DNA of 61,018 nt from Paraburkholderia sp. SG-MS1 (GTDB lineage Bacteria; Pseudomonadota; Gammaproteobacteria; Burkholderiales; Burkholderiaceae), in NCBI RefSeq assembly GCF_012275575.1, contig NZ_NPIH01000109.1:1-61018 (forward strand), given 5' to 3'. The position numbers and the translations under genes were made by a program. Below, piece after piece: positions 30,599 through 38,017 of the stretch. The first letter of the stretch is position 1. Each line of letters opens with the position of its first letter. Under the pieces are notes generated by a model, which was not told the origin of the DNA, searched no databases, and saw nothing but the letters and a program-made list of their open reading frames with translations.

Positions 30599-32074
30599 TC
30601 AAGGAGCCGCCGCAATCGCCTTGCGCTGCGCGACGCGCAAGGCTTCGAACGGCGTCATCACTGACGGCCTGTCGATCGACCTGGCCGGCGGCATGCTTTC
30701 AAACGCAACGTTTCGATCGGTTTTTTCCACGGCGGCGCGGTCCGTCCCGATCGCGCTGGCCCCGTCCGCGCCAATCAGCAAACCATTCACCCGCGCTACC
30801 TCGTCCAGGTCCAGCGCCGCAGTCGCGGCCTTCAGCTGGAGCAACGCAACAAGCGCCGTGTAGCGCGCCCGGATCAGATCCCGGCGATTCGCGTAGAACG
30901 AATCCGCCGCGCGCAACACGTCGGTGCTCGTCCTGCTGCCCACCTTGTAGCCCACCTGCGTCGCGAGCAACGCGGCGTGTGAAGCCTGCGCGAGACGCGT
31001 CAGCGCATCGATCCGCGTGACGCCGTCGTGAAAGCGCGACCAGTTTTCCCGCGCCGTCGCGCCAGCCAGCCGGGTTGCGCCGACCAGTTCGTCCTGCGCC
31101 TTGTCCTGAAGCGCCAGCGTTTCGTCGATGATCGCGTCCGTCTCGCCGCCTTCGAAAATCGGAATCGTCACCGACAGCATTGCCGTCGTGGTCGTAGTCG
31201 GACGGGAGTAGCCGGAGGCAGCGCCTGCCGGCGTATGGCTCGCCGTCAGGTTCACGACCGGCAGGTTTCTCGCCCGCGCCTTCTCGACGTCGAATTGCGC
31301 GATGCGCCGGTCGATCTGCTTCAACTGCACCAGATAGTCGTGTGCTTCAGCCTGCGCGATCCAGCTTGCCTGGTTGTCGGGATTCAGGCGCGGCATGGAC
31401 ACGGTATCCGGCAGCCGCGACAACCCCACGAACGGCTGCCCGGTGATCTGTTCGAGCGAGAGCCGCCGCAGTTGCAAATCGCTGCGGGCATCCAGTTGCT
31501 GCACCTGCGCCTGTTCGCGCGCCGCCTCGGCCTCCTGCAAGTCGATCACGGTCGCCTCGCCCGCCGCCCGCCGGCGATGCAGCTGAACCATGTGCTGTTC
31601 GAGCGCGGCCGTGTAGTCGTCGGCGCGCGCCAGTTCGTCTTCGGCGGCAAGGTCGTCGAAGTACGCGCGTACTGCCTGCAGAATGGCCGCCTGCTGCGCG
31701 CGCGCCGCATCGACCACCCCGCGCGCGCCGATCAGATCGGCCTGCCGGTAGGCCGTCCAACGGCCCCAGTCGAAGACCGGTTGCGACAGCTCGACAGTCC
31801 AGCCGTTCTGCCAGTAGCTATCGCGTGGCAAACCCTCGATCGCCGTGCGGTTGTAGGCGCGCCCCCAGCCACCCGACAGTTGCGGCAACAACGCCGCGCG
31901 GGCTTTGGGCAGCGCCTCGCGGGCGGCCCGGGAACCCGCGCGCGAGGCGGCCAGGTCCGCGTCATGGTCGGCGGCCTGAGCGGCGACGGTGAGCAGGTCG
32001 GCTGCTGCCGCGGTACTCGTCTGCGCGGCGCAGGCGAGCACGATCAGCAGGCCCGATACGGTGCGCTTATTCAT
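30599..32074 (-). CDS. TolC-family outer membrane efflux protein of the peptide export system
   Basis: A 491-residue outer-membrane channel with signal peptide (MNKRTVSGLLIVLACAAQTSTAAA) and two OEP repeats made of long Ala/Leu/Arg-rich helices (about residues 30-215 and 245-440). The segment GYKVGSRTSTDVLRAAD is typical of the second repeat. The C-terminal ~60 residues after the second repeat are an extra non-helical tail. Its start overlaps the end of the C39 ABC exporter gene by 8 nt (32067-32074), so it is translationally coupled. This outer-membrane channel is dedicated to the operon, so the exporter need not share the housekeeping TolC. Last gene of the operon; convergent with ssrA. Confidence 0.92.
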   Translation of the reverse strand: MNKRTVSGLLIVLACAAQTSTAAAADLLTVAAQAADHDADLAASRAGSRAAREALPKARAALLPQLSGGWGRAYNRTAIEGLPRDSYWQNGWTVELSQPVFDWGRWTAYRQADLIGARGVVDAARAQQAAILQAVRAYFDDLAAEDELARADDYTAALEQHMVQLHRRRAAGEATVIDLQEAEAAREQAQVQQLDARSDLQLRRLSLEQITGQPFVGLSRLPDTVSMPRLNPDNQASWIAQAEAHDYLVQLKQIDRRIAQFDVEKARARNLPVVNLTASHTPAGAASGYSRPTTTTTAMLSVTIPIFEGGETDAIIDETLALQDKAQDELVGATRLAGATARENWSRFHDGVTRIDALTRLAQASHAALLATQVGYKVGSRTSTDVLRAADSFYANRRDLIRARYTALVALLQLKAATAALDLDEVARVNGLLIGADGASAIGTDRAAVEKTDRNVAFESMPPARSIDRPSVMTPFEALRVAQRKAIAAAP

Positions 32075-34169
32075 CGGTCAACGCCTCGGCGCGCGCCTCG
32101 GACACAAGCTCGCCTTCGACCAGCCGGTAGCGCGTGTCGAACGCCGCCGCGAGCGACATGTCGTGCGTAATCACGACGACCGTGCGTTCGATACGCTGCA
32201 GCAACGCCACGATCTGCCGCACGGACGCGGGATCGAGATTCGACGTCGGCTCGTCGAGCAGCAGCAGATCGCGCTGCTGGTACAGCGCACGCGCGAGCAG
32301 CAGGCGCTGCCGCTGCCCGGCGGAAATATTCGCGATCGTGTCGCTGATCACCGTGCGTGTGCGCATCGGCAAACGCATCACGTCGCGCAGCAGCCCGACG
32401 TCGTCGAGCAACGTGTGGACGCGCGCTTCGTCCACGTTGCCCGCGAACAGTGTCACGTTGTCCGCAATCGAGCCATGCAGGATCAGATCGCCCTGCCGCA
32501 TATGCACGGCGTGACGGCGGATTTCGTCGACGGCGAGATTCGGCCAGGCGATGCCGTTCAGGCTGATCTCGCCTTCCTGAAGCGGTTCAGCCGCCGCGAG
32601 CAGCTTGAACAGCGTGGATTTGCCGCTGCCGGACGCACCGGTGATCACGATCTTGTCGCCCTTGCGTATCACGATGTTCGCGTTCTTCAGCACGGGCTGA
32701 TCCGACGCGCCGTAGCGGAACGTGACGTTGCGCACGTCGATGCGCTCGAAAGCACGCACTTCGACACTCTTGTGCAGATCGCCCGGCGGCGTGTAGCGCT
32801 CCGCGTCGCCGTCCACGATATCGCCGACCCGCGCGACCGGGACGCTCAGCATGAAGTACGCGAAGGCCGCGTTGATCGAGTTCGCAAAGCGCTCCGACAG
32901 CAGCGACTTGTAGATCAGAAACGAATAGAACACGCCCGCCGAAATCGCGCCGCCGAGCATCAGGCGCGCGGCGAACCACGCGATCGCGATCATATCCGCG
33001 TAGTTGACGAGCTTCAGGATCGCATCGCGCGCGCTGCCGAGACGGCTGTTCTGCACGAGCGCCGCAAAATAGGCGCGGTACTTCGCCATGAAGATCGCCG
33101 TACGCCGCGTCTCGCCCTGCGACAGCTTGATCAACGACGCGCCGCGTATCGTCTCGATCAGCATGTCGTCGCAACGCGCCGATTCTTCGAGCACCAGTGC
33201 GTGCGTATCGCGCATGCGCGTGAACAGCGCAAACGAGACCGCCACGTAGAGCACGAAGATCAGCAGCGCAATCGCGGTCAGCTGCGGGCTCTGCACCAGC
33301 ATCAGGAGCAGCGCGAGCAAACCGACCACAAGATCGATGCCAAGCGAAATCGCGGTGCGTGTGGCATAGATGCTGATCTCGTCCTGCGCCTTCACGCGCG
33401 CGAACAGATCGCCGACATGGCGCTTCTCGAAGTACGGAATCGGATTGCTCAACAGCTTCGCGAGCAAACCCTCGGTCATGTTCATCTGCACGAGGCCGTG
33501 CAACAGTTCGACGAGGTAGGTCTGGATGTACTGGCTCAGCGCGCCGACGATGAAAATGCCGGAGAACGTCAGCACCAGCACGTTGAGCAGATTCAGGTTG
33601 TCGGCGGCGACCACGTCGTCGAGCACGAGATTGCCGAGGTACGGCATCGCGAGAATGGCGAACTGGCTGCCGAGCGCAATGAACATCACCTTGACGATCT
33701 GCGCGCCGAGTTGCGGATTGAGCGCGCGCACCCGCGCGAGCGCCGCCGGCACCCGCGACTTGTTGCGCACGCGCGGCATGGCCGGCGTTGGCGCACATTC
33801 GAGCAGGAAGCCCGACACATTGGCGACGAACGTGTCCATCGAAATACGGCGCCGGCCGGTGGCCGGATCGATCACCTGCACGTAGCCGCGCCCGTACTTT
33901 TCGAACACGACGAAATGAGCGCCGCCGAAATGCATGATCGAGCCGCGCTTCACGCTCGCCAGATCGCCACTGCCGAAGCGGTACGCCTGCACCGCGAGCC
34001 CGTATTCAACCGCGACGTCGTACAGGTCCATCATGGTCAAACCGTTCGCAGAGATCGGCCTGAACGCCTGCAACTCGCGCACTTCGGTCGCCCGGCCGAA
34101 GTGCGACAACACCATGGCCAGACAGGCATAACCGCATTCAGCGACTTCGTTCTGATAGATCGCGCGCAT
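32067..34169 (-). CDS. C39-peptidase-containing ABC exporter (bacteriocin/RiPP type)
   Basis: A 700-residue peptidase-containing ABC transporter (PCAT). The N-terminal C39 domain has an intact Cys-His-Asp triad: Cys12 in AECGYACLAM, His85 in GGAHFVVF, Asp101 in VIDPATG, with the oxyanion Gln6. It should therefore cleave leader peptides after Gly-Gly. A six-helix membrane domain follows (about residues 155-440). The ATPase has Walker A ITGASGSGKSTL, a variant signature ISAGQRQR and Walker B LLLLDEPTSNLD. I chose ATG 34169 because the family starts exactly at MRAIYQNE; it lies 2 nt after the HlyD stop codon. The likely substrate is the 35-residue peptide encoded at the head of the operon. Confidence 0.95.
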   Translation of the reverse strand: MRAIYQNEVAECGYACLAMVLSHFGRATEVRELQAFRPISANGLTMMDLYDVAVEYGLAVQAYRFGSGDLASVKRGSIMHFGGAHFVVFEKYGRGYVQVIDPATGRRRISMDTFVANVSGFLLECAPTPAMPRVRNKSRVPAALARVRALNPQLGAQIVKVMFIALGSQFAILAMPYLGNLVLDDVVAADNLNLLNVLVLTFSGIFIVGALSQYIQTYLVELLHGLVQMNMTEGLLAKLLSNPIPYFEKRHVGDLFARVKAQDEISIYATRTAISLGIDLVVGLLALLLMLVQSPQLTAIALLIFVLYVAVSFALFTRMRDTHALVLEESARCDDMLIETIRGASLIKLSQGETRRTAIFMAKYRAYFAALVQNSRLGSARDAILKLVNYADMIAIAWFAARLMLGGAISAGVFYSFLIYKSLLSERFANSINAAFAYFMLSVPVARVGDIVDGDAERYTPPGDLHKSVEVRAFERIDVRNVTFRYGASDQPVLKNANIVIRKGDKIVITGASGSGKSTLFKLLAAAEPLQEGEISLNGIAWPNLAVDEIRRHAVHMRQGDLILHGSIADNVTLFAGNVDEARVHTLLDDVGLLRDVMRLPMRTRTVISDTIANISAGQRQRLLLARALYQQRDLLLLDEPTSNLDPASVRQIVALLQRIERTVVVITHDMSLAAAFDTRYRLVEGELVSEARAEALTDE

Positions 34170-34171
34170 CG

Positions 34172-35365
34172 TCAGCCTCGCAGCACACGGAACAGCGGCG
34201 CGAGCACCCATTCGGCGATGGTGCGGCGCTCGATCACGATGCTCGCCGTCGCCACCATGCCTGGCAGAATGTCGAAGCGTTGCCGCTCGAAGTGGAACGT
34301 GTCGCCGCTCAACGTGGCCCAAGCCATGTAGTCTCCGTCGGGACTGCCCGGCTCGGACGCGGCTGCCGGCGACATCGCCGAGCGCACGGTGGTGCGGGAG
34401 ATCGAATCGATCCGCGCGGGGTAGGTGCCGAATTTCGCATACGGAAACGCGTCGAACTTGAGGCGCACGATCTGCCCTTCGCGCACGAAACCGCGCCGGC
34501 GCGACGGAATGCGCAGCGCGGCACGCAACGCGCCCTTCCCGCCGGTCGAGATGACGAGCGCGACATCGTCGGGTGCGAGAGTGCGTCCGGGCACGAGGCC
34601 CGAGTAGGTCACCACGCCGGCTTTCGGCGCGGAGATCGTCGCGTCCTGGCGGGTCTGTTCGAAGCGCATGCGAATGTCCTGCAACTCGCGTGCGTGGCGC
34701 GCGTCCAGTTCATTGAGTTGCGCGCCCAGACCCGTTTGTGTACCGACCGCCGCGCCCAGATCCGCGTCGAGTTGCTGACGGCGCGCCACGCTTTGCGCGA
34801 GCGCGACTTTCGCCTGATGGATGTCGGCACTCGCCTGCTCGATCCGGTCGGCGGTGATGTAGTCGGCCACCGACACTAGCCGCGTCAGCTTGTGGCCGGC
34901 TTCGTCGGCGAGCGCGCGGTTCTGCGCCAGTTGTTCGTCGAGCGCGGAGATTTCCGCGCGGCGGCTTTGTGCGGTGAGCCTCGCGGCATTCAGTTGCGCG
35001 GCCAGATCGGCCCTGCGCTGAAGGTATTGCGCGTCGCTCGCGCGGATCTGTTCGTCGCGGTCATTCTCGTCGAACGCTTTGCGTTGCAGGCCGTTGCTCG
35101 CGAGCGAGAAATCGCGGTCCAGACGAAACAGCGGCGCGCCCTGCGCGACGCGCGTCGAACGATTCACATAGATGTCCGACACGAGGCCGCTCAGCCCCTG
35201 AATCTTGATTTCGGACGGCGACACGATTTCCGCGCGCACGTCCTGCTTCAGTTCGACGTCGTAGACGAACGCGAACACGATGGCGGCGCTCACGAGCGCG
35301 GAGGTCGCATACGCGATCCAGCGCCATGAGACGTCCCTGAACTGGGGGAGATTGATAGGTTCCAT
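34172..35365 (-). CDS. HlyD-family periplasmic adaptor (membrane fusion protein)
   Basis: A 397-residue type I secretion adaptor. It has one N-terminal transmembrane helix (about residues 15-35, WIAYATSALVSAAIVFAFVY), a barrel-sandwich half (VSPSEIKIQGLSGLVSDIYV), a long coiled-coil hairpin (about residues 95-235) and the return lipoyl half (ISAPKAGVVTYSGLVPG). It links the C39 exporter to the TolC-family channel. It is 105 bp after the acyltransferase-like gene and 2 nt before the exporter. Confidence 0.93.
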   Translation of the reverse strand: MEPINLPQFRDVSWRWIAYATSALVSAAIVFAFVYDVELKQDVRAEIVSPSEIKIQGLSGLVSDIYVNRSTRVAQGAPLFRLDRDFSLASNGLQRKAFDENDRDEQIRASDAQYLQRRADLAAQLNAARLTAQSRRAEISALDEQLAQNRALADEAGHKLTRLVSVADYITADRIEQASADIHQAKVALAQSVARRQQLDADLGAAVGTQTGLGAQLNELDARHARELQDIRMRFEQTRQDATISAPKAGVVTYSGLVPGRTLAPDDVALVISTGGKGALRAALRIPSRRRGFVREGQIVRLKFDAFPYAKFGTYPARIDSISRTTVRSAMSPAAASEPGSPDGDYMAWATLSGDTFHFERQRFDILPGMVATASIVIERRTIAEWVLAPLFRVLRG

Positions 35366-35470
35366 AGCGTGATTGCTGCCCGGTGCCGGCCAGTGTTGTT
35401 ATGAGTTCCGCCGCAGCGGTCCGACCAGGCGAATGTTGAGCCGCGCGGCCGCCGGGCTGGGCTGAGGTGT

Positions 35471-36424
35471 CTAGCGAACCGGCGCGAACGCGTACATCGA
35501 CGGATGTCCTGACAGGAGCCAGTCGGGATAGTTGTCGAGCGCCGCGCTTTCGATATAACTGGCTAGCCTTTGCGGAGCGTCAGGCTCGGCAAGCGGCAAA
35601 GGCTCGAACAGTTCGGCGCTGAACCGCCCTTGCTGGAAACGCAGATAAAACGGCAGCAGCATGGCATCGAACGGTGCGCCTAGCCTGAACACACCGTTGT
35701 GAATACGCGCGTTGCGACCAAAGATCGACACGCCAACCGTTTCCATCGGATAGCGGTGCAGCGCGAACGGCGGCACGTCGGCGAACAGTACTGCGACACC
35801 GTTGCGCCTCAACGTCCTCGCGACGCGCAGGCCAAGGCCGTTACGGTTATCGTCGCCGTATGTGTACAGCACGGTCACGCTGGGGATGAGAGTCTGGTCT
35901 TCTCCGTACATGTCGCGCGGCACGCCCGACACCACCGAAATCGATTCGAGCCCGAGCATTTCCCGCAATGCGTCGATCACATAAATGTTCGCGTATTGCG
36001 ACACGTAGTGAAACGGCGACACGATGACAGGACGCCCCGGCACCTCCGCCTGCAATTGCCGGATTCGGGCGGCAAGCGTCTGCGCCACCTGTTGCAGGTC
36101 GGGCCAGTCCTCGCGACCGCGTAGCAGACGGCCGTAATAGATCCGCTTGTCGATCAGGCTTTCACGCAAGCTGCCGGCCGAAACCTGAGTCGCGCTGAAC
36201 GGCGCCAGCCCCGGCATGTCGCGCCCGATCTCGCAGCGGGAGATGCCGTTCCAGCGCGCACGCGCGTCGACGAGGCTGTGCGCTTTCCATACGGCGGCAG
36301 CAAACGGTTCGATTACCGAAGACGGCATACGAGCGATCAACCATCCTTGCAGCCGGCGCTTTGCGCGCGCGATTTCGTTCCGCAGCGAAGTCATCCCGAC
36401 CGGAGCGGCGCTCCACCACCCCAT
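35471..36424 (-). CDS. Divergent LpxL/HtrB-like acyltransferase homologue in the peptide operon
   Basis: A 317-residue protein resembling the lysophospholipid/lipid A acyltransferase superfamily. The VIVSPFHYVSQYANIYVIDA segment aligns with the HX4D/E catalytic block. LFADVPPFALHRYPMETVGV, followed by FGRNARIHNGVFRLG and a LLPFYLRF strand, matches the downstream half. The block reads His139-Tyr-Val-Ser-Gln-Tyr144, so the usual acidic residue at the +5 position is Tyr. I see no clear N-terminal membrane helix. The start has GGAGTG just upstream. It sits between the peptide gene and the exporter, so it may acylate the peptide. It could also modify lipid A for self-protection, or be catalytically altered. 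Family assignment is by pattern only. Confidence 0.7.
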   Translation of the reverse strand: MGWWSAAPVGMTSLRNEIARAKRRLQGWLIARMPSSVIEPFAAAVWKAHSLVDARARWNGISRCEIGRDMPGLAPFSATQVSAGSLRESLIDKRIYYGRLLRGREDWPDLQQVAQTLAARIRQLQAEVPGRPVIVSPFHYVSQYANIYVIDALREMLGLESISVVSGVPRDMYGEDQTLIPSVTVLYTYGDDNRNGLGLRVARTLRRNGVAVLFADVPPFALHRYPMETVGVSIFGRNARIHNGVFRLGAPFDAMLLPFYLRFQQGRFSAELFEPLPLAEPDAPQRLASYIESAALDNYPDWLLSGHPSMYAFAPVR

Positions 36425-36450
36425 ATTTCACTCCACGTTGACGCGAAAGG

Positions 36451-36481
36451 GCCGGAGTGGTTATACGGCGACCACTCCGGC
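36451..36481 (-). promoter_or_regulatory. Intercistronic hairpin after the peptide gene
   Basis: A perfect 11-bp stem GCCGGAGTGGT/ACCACTCCGGC (36451-36461 with 36471-36481) with a 9-nt loop lies 27 nt after the peptide stop codon and about 27 nt before the acyltransferase-like start. It has no proper T tract on the minus strand. A leaky terminator or mRNA-stabilising hairpin here would give more precursor than enzyme. Confidence 0.75.
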
Positions 36482-36508
36482 GCGTGAGACTTTTACGCCT
36501 TCACAACC

Positions 36509-36616
36509 TTACGCCTTGGCAACGGGCGCCGGCGTAACCGGCTTACTGGCAGCTCCCTTGCAGCAGCCGCCTGCGACAGCGGATTTAGCCAAGTCATTGC
36601 GATTGATCTTTTGCAT
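36509..36616 (-). CDS. Candidate double-glycine precursor peptide with a Cys-Cys core
   Basis: A 35-codon gene, ATG at 36616 and TAA at 36509-36511. The peptide begins MQKINRNDLAKSAVAGG (residues 1-17) and ends with the 18-residue segment CCKGAASKPVTPAPVAKA. Gly16-Gly17 with Val at -4 fits a short leader cut by a C39 peptidase, giving an 18-residue product with N-terminal Cys-Cys, three Lys, three Pro and no aromatic residue. AGG lies 8 nt before the ATG. It is the first gene on the strand of the acyltransferase-like, HlyD, C39 exporter and TolC-family genes, exactly where a precursor is expected. The leader lacks the classic Leu-Ser and Glu-Leu positions. A direct repeat AAGGCGTAA covers its stop codon and recurs 16 nt later. 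Function is inferred from context. Confidence 0.75.
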   Translation of the reverse strand: MQKINRNDLAKSAVAGGCCKGAASKPVTPAPVAKA

Positions 36617-37195
36617 TTCGATTACCTATCTAATGGTTAAAAAATAGCTCGCGAGATAAAACCCCGATTCATCGAGCCATGCAAATCCTAACATCAGGAA
36701 TTTTTTATGAGTGGCTCTTTGCGTTTTTTTACACTTCCGGCGTGTATTCAATAACCACCATTCAATTATCAAATGGCAGGCGCATTTTCTTACTCATGCC
36801 CTATACATAAGGCCTGGCAAGGCTCGACGATGTTGTCCGTGTGCGCCTTATTTTAATTGCAGCCAGCTGAAATTCATTGATCTATTCATTGACCAGACAT
36901 GGCAACAGTCCTATTACATTAAAATCGCGCCAATAAACTAAAGTATTTTTCATCAAAATTACTGAGAACCTTCCCAATTTCATAAGGAAAATTCACAACC
37001 CATTTGCAATTCAAATAAACTTGATCGCCGCAATCGCGGCCGTACAAAACCGGCAACAAACGACCCACACGGAATATTCAACCGCGCTCATCCGTTTATT
37101 GCTGGCAGGCACAGCAGCGGCCGGCCCGATTCCAACCGCTGCCTATACTCCAACCACTCGCAGTCAACCACGGTGTCAACACAGGAGCCCGCATC
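36617..37195. other. A+T-rich intergenic region upstream of the peptide operon
   Basis: A 579-bp stretch, visibly A+T-rich from 36617 to about 37030, in contrast to its high-GC surroundings. It should carry the peptide-operon promoter (minus strand; TAGGAT at 36684-36689 read on the minus strand is one possible -10) and the promoter of the plus-strand gene at 37196. Short open frames exist, for example a 15-codon one starting near 36706 and a 76-codon GTG-start frame at 36711-36941. Neither has coding character, so I do not call them. Confidence 0.6.
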
Positions 37196-37564
37196 ATGCG
37201 CAAAACGATCCTTTTCCTCGCCCCGCTCGCGCTGGTCGCGCTGCAACAAAGCGCGTTCGCCGAGCCGCCCAAGGTGAACAACGGCCGCTTCGTCAACGCG
37301 GACGGCATGACGCTCTATACGTTCGACAAGGACACCACGCCCGGCGTGAGCGCCTGCACCGGCGGCTGCATGAGCTACTGGCCCGCGGCCACGGCAGGAC
37401 CAACGGACAAACCGTCGGGCGACTGGACGCTAATCCCCAGCGCCGACGGCAAGCAGCAATGGGCGTACAAGGGCCATCCGCTGTATCGCTACGCGGCGGA
37501 CAAGCAGGCGGGGGATGCGAAGGGGGAAGGTTTCAAGGACATGTGGCACACGGCCAAGCCCTGA
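37196..37564 (+). CDS. Secreted repeat protein of unknown function (COG4315-like)
   Basis: A 122-residue exported protein: signal peptide (MRKTILFLAPLALVALQQSAFA), then two copies of the 'secreted repeat' motif. The first is GMTLYTFDKDTTPGVSACTG with CMSYWPAATA, and the second is WAYKGHPLYRYAADKQAGD near residues 90-108. Members are predicted periplasmic or lipoproteins with no proven function; Cys residues in SACTGGCM are conserved. The start is well placed after an AGGAG. It is convergent with the 37642-37908 gene. Confidence 0.88.
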   Translation: MRKTILFLAPLALVALQQSAFAEPPKVNNGRFVNADGMTLYTFDKDTTPGVSACTGGCMSYWPAATAGPTDKPSGDWTLIPSADGKQQWAYKGHPLYRYAADKQAGDAKGEGFKDMWHTAKP

Positions 37565-37574
37565 ATATGAGCAG

Positions 37575-37595
37575 CGGCCGATCGAAGATCGGCCG
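37575..37595. terminator. Hairpin between convergent small secreted genes
   Basis: A perfect 9-bp stem CGGCCGATC/GATCGGCCG with GAA loop lies 11 bp after the stop codon of the secreted-repeat gene. No T tract follows, so terminator function is plausible but not certain. Confidence 0.55.
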
Positions 37596-37641
37596 TGAAA
37601 CGGCGGCGCGGGGCAAACCCGGCGCCGCCATGCGCGCAACG

Positions 37642-37908
37642 TTATTCGTCCTTAGGACACTGCAGATTGCAGCCGTTCGGATCGCCCATGTCGCCGCGCT
37701 TGCGCATGGCCGATTTTTTGCCGGACTGGTATTTATCCGACGGCGCCGACGCGGCAAACGGCATTTGCGGATGTTCGGCAAGACGGAACTGGTCTTGCAG
37801 GATGCCGCCCGGCACGCCGGGTGAATTCTGTGCAAAGGCGACCGAGGCGGTAGCGAGCAGCACACTCGCCGTCGCGGCGGCGGCACATGCGTGGAGAAGA
37901 GCGTTCAT
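37642..37908 (-). CDS. Small secreted hypothetical protein
   Basis: An 88-residue protein with a clear signal peptide (about residues 1-26, ending AFA). The mature part is polar and basic, with two cysteines near the C-terminus (NGCNLQCPKDE), which could form a disulfide. I do not recognise the family. No strong Shine-Dalgarno precedes the ATG at 37908. It has no operon partner; the neighbouring regulator gene ends 110 bp upstream on the same strand. Confidence 0.65.
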   Translation of the reverse strand: MNALLHACAAAATASVLLATASVAFAQNSPGVPGGILQDQFRLAEHPQMPFAASAPSDKYQSGKKSAMRKRGDMGDPNGCNLQCPKDE

Positions 37909-38017
37909 ATCGAGTCAGCGCGGCGTGGCGCGCGGTTAAGGCGGAAGCGGAAGTTGAGAGAGTAGCCGAAACGGCGGCGATCCGCAGCGGCGCAGGCAGC
38001 CCGAAGTTTACAGCGTC

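Noticed and set aside
30312..30602. 96-codon minus-strand open frame overlapping the tmRNA
   Set aside because: It is antisense to ssrA and contains the GGGGNRTRV-type sequence produced by the reverse complement of the tmRNA/tRNA-like 3' end, a well-known false gene.
31989..34331. 780-codon plus-strand open frame
   Set aside because: It lies opposite the C39 ABC exporter, whose motifs are unmistakable; the Arg/His/Gln-rich product is typical of an antisense frame in high-GC DNA.
36408..36420. Short match CTCCACCA to the ssrA 3' end as a possible attR site
   Set aside because: Only about 8 nt match, it lies inside the start of the acyltransferase-like gene, and no integrase is present, so chance is the simpler explanation.
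36711..36941. 76-codon GTG-start plus-strand frame in the A+T-rich intergenic region
   Set aside because: It has no ribosome-binding site, no signal or domain, and composition like random A+T-rich DNA. A 15-codon frame near 36706 has a possible AGGA but nothing else to support it.
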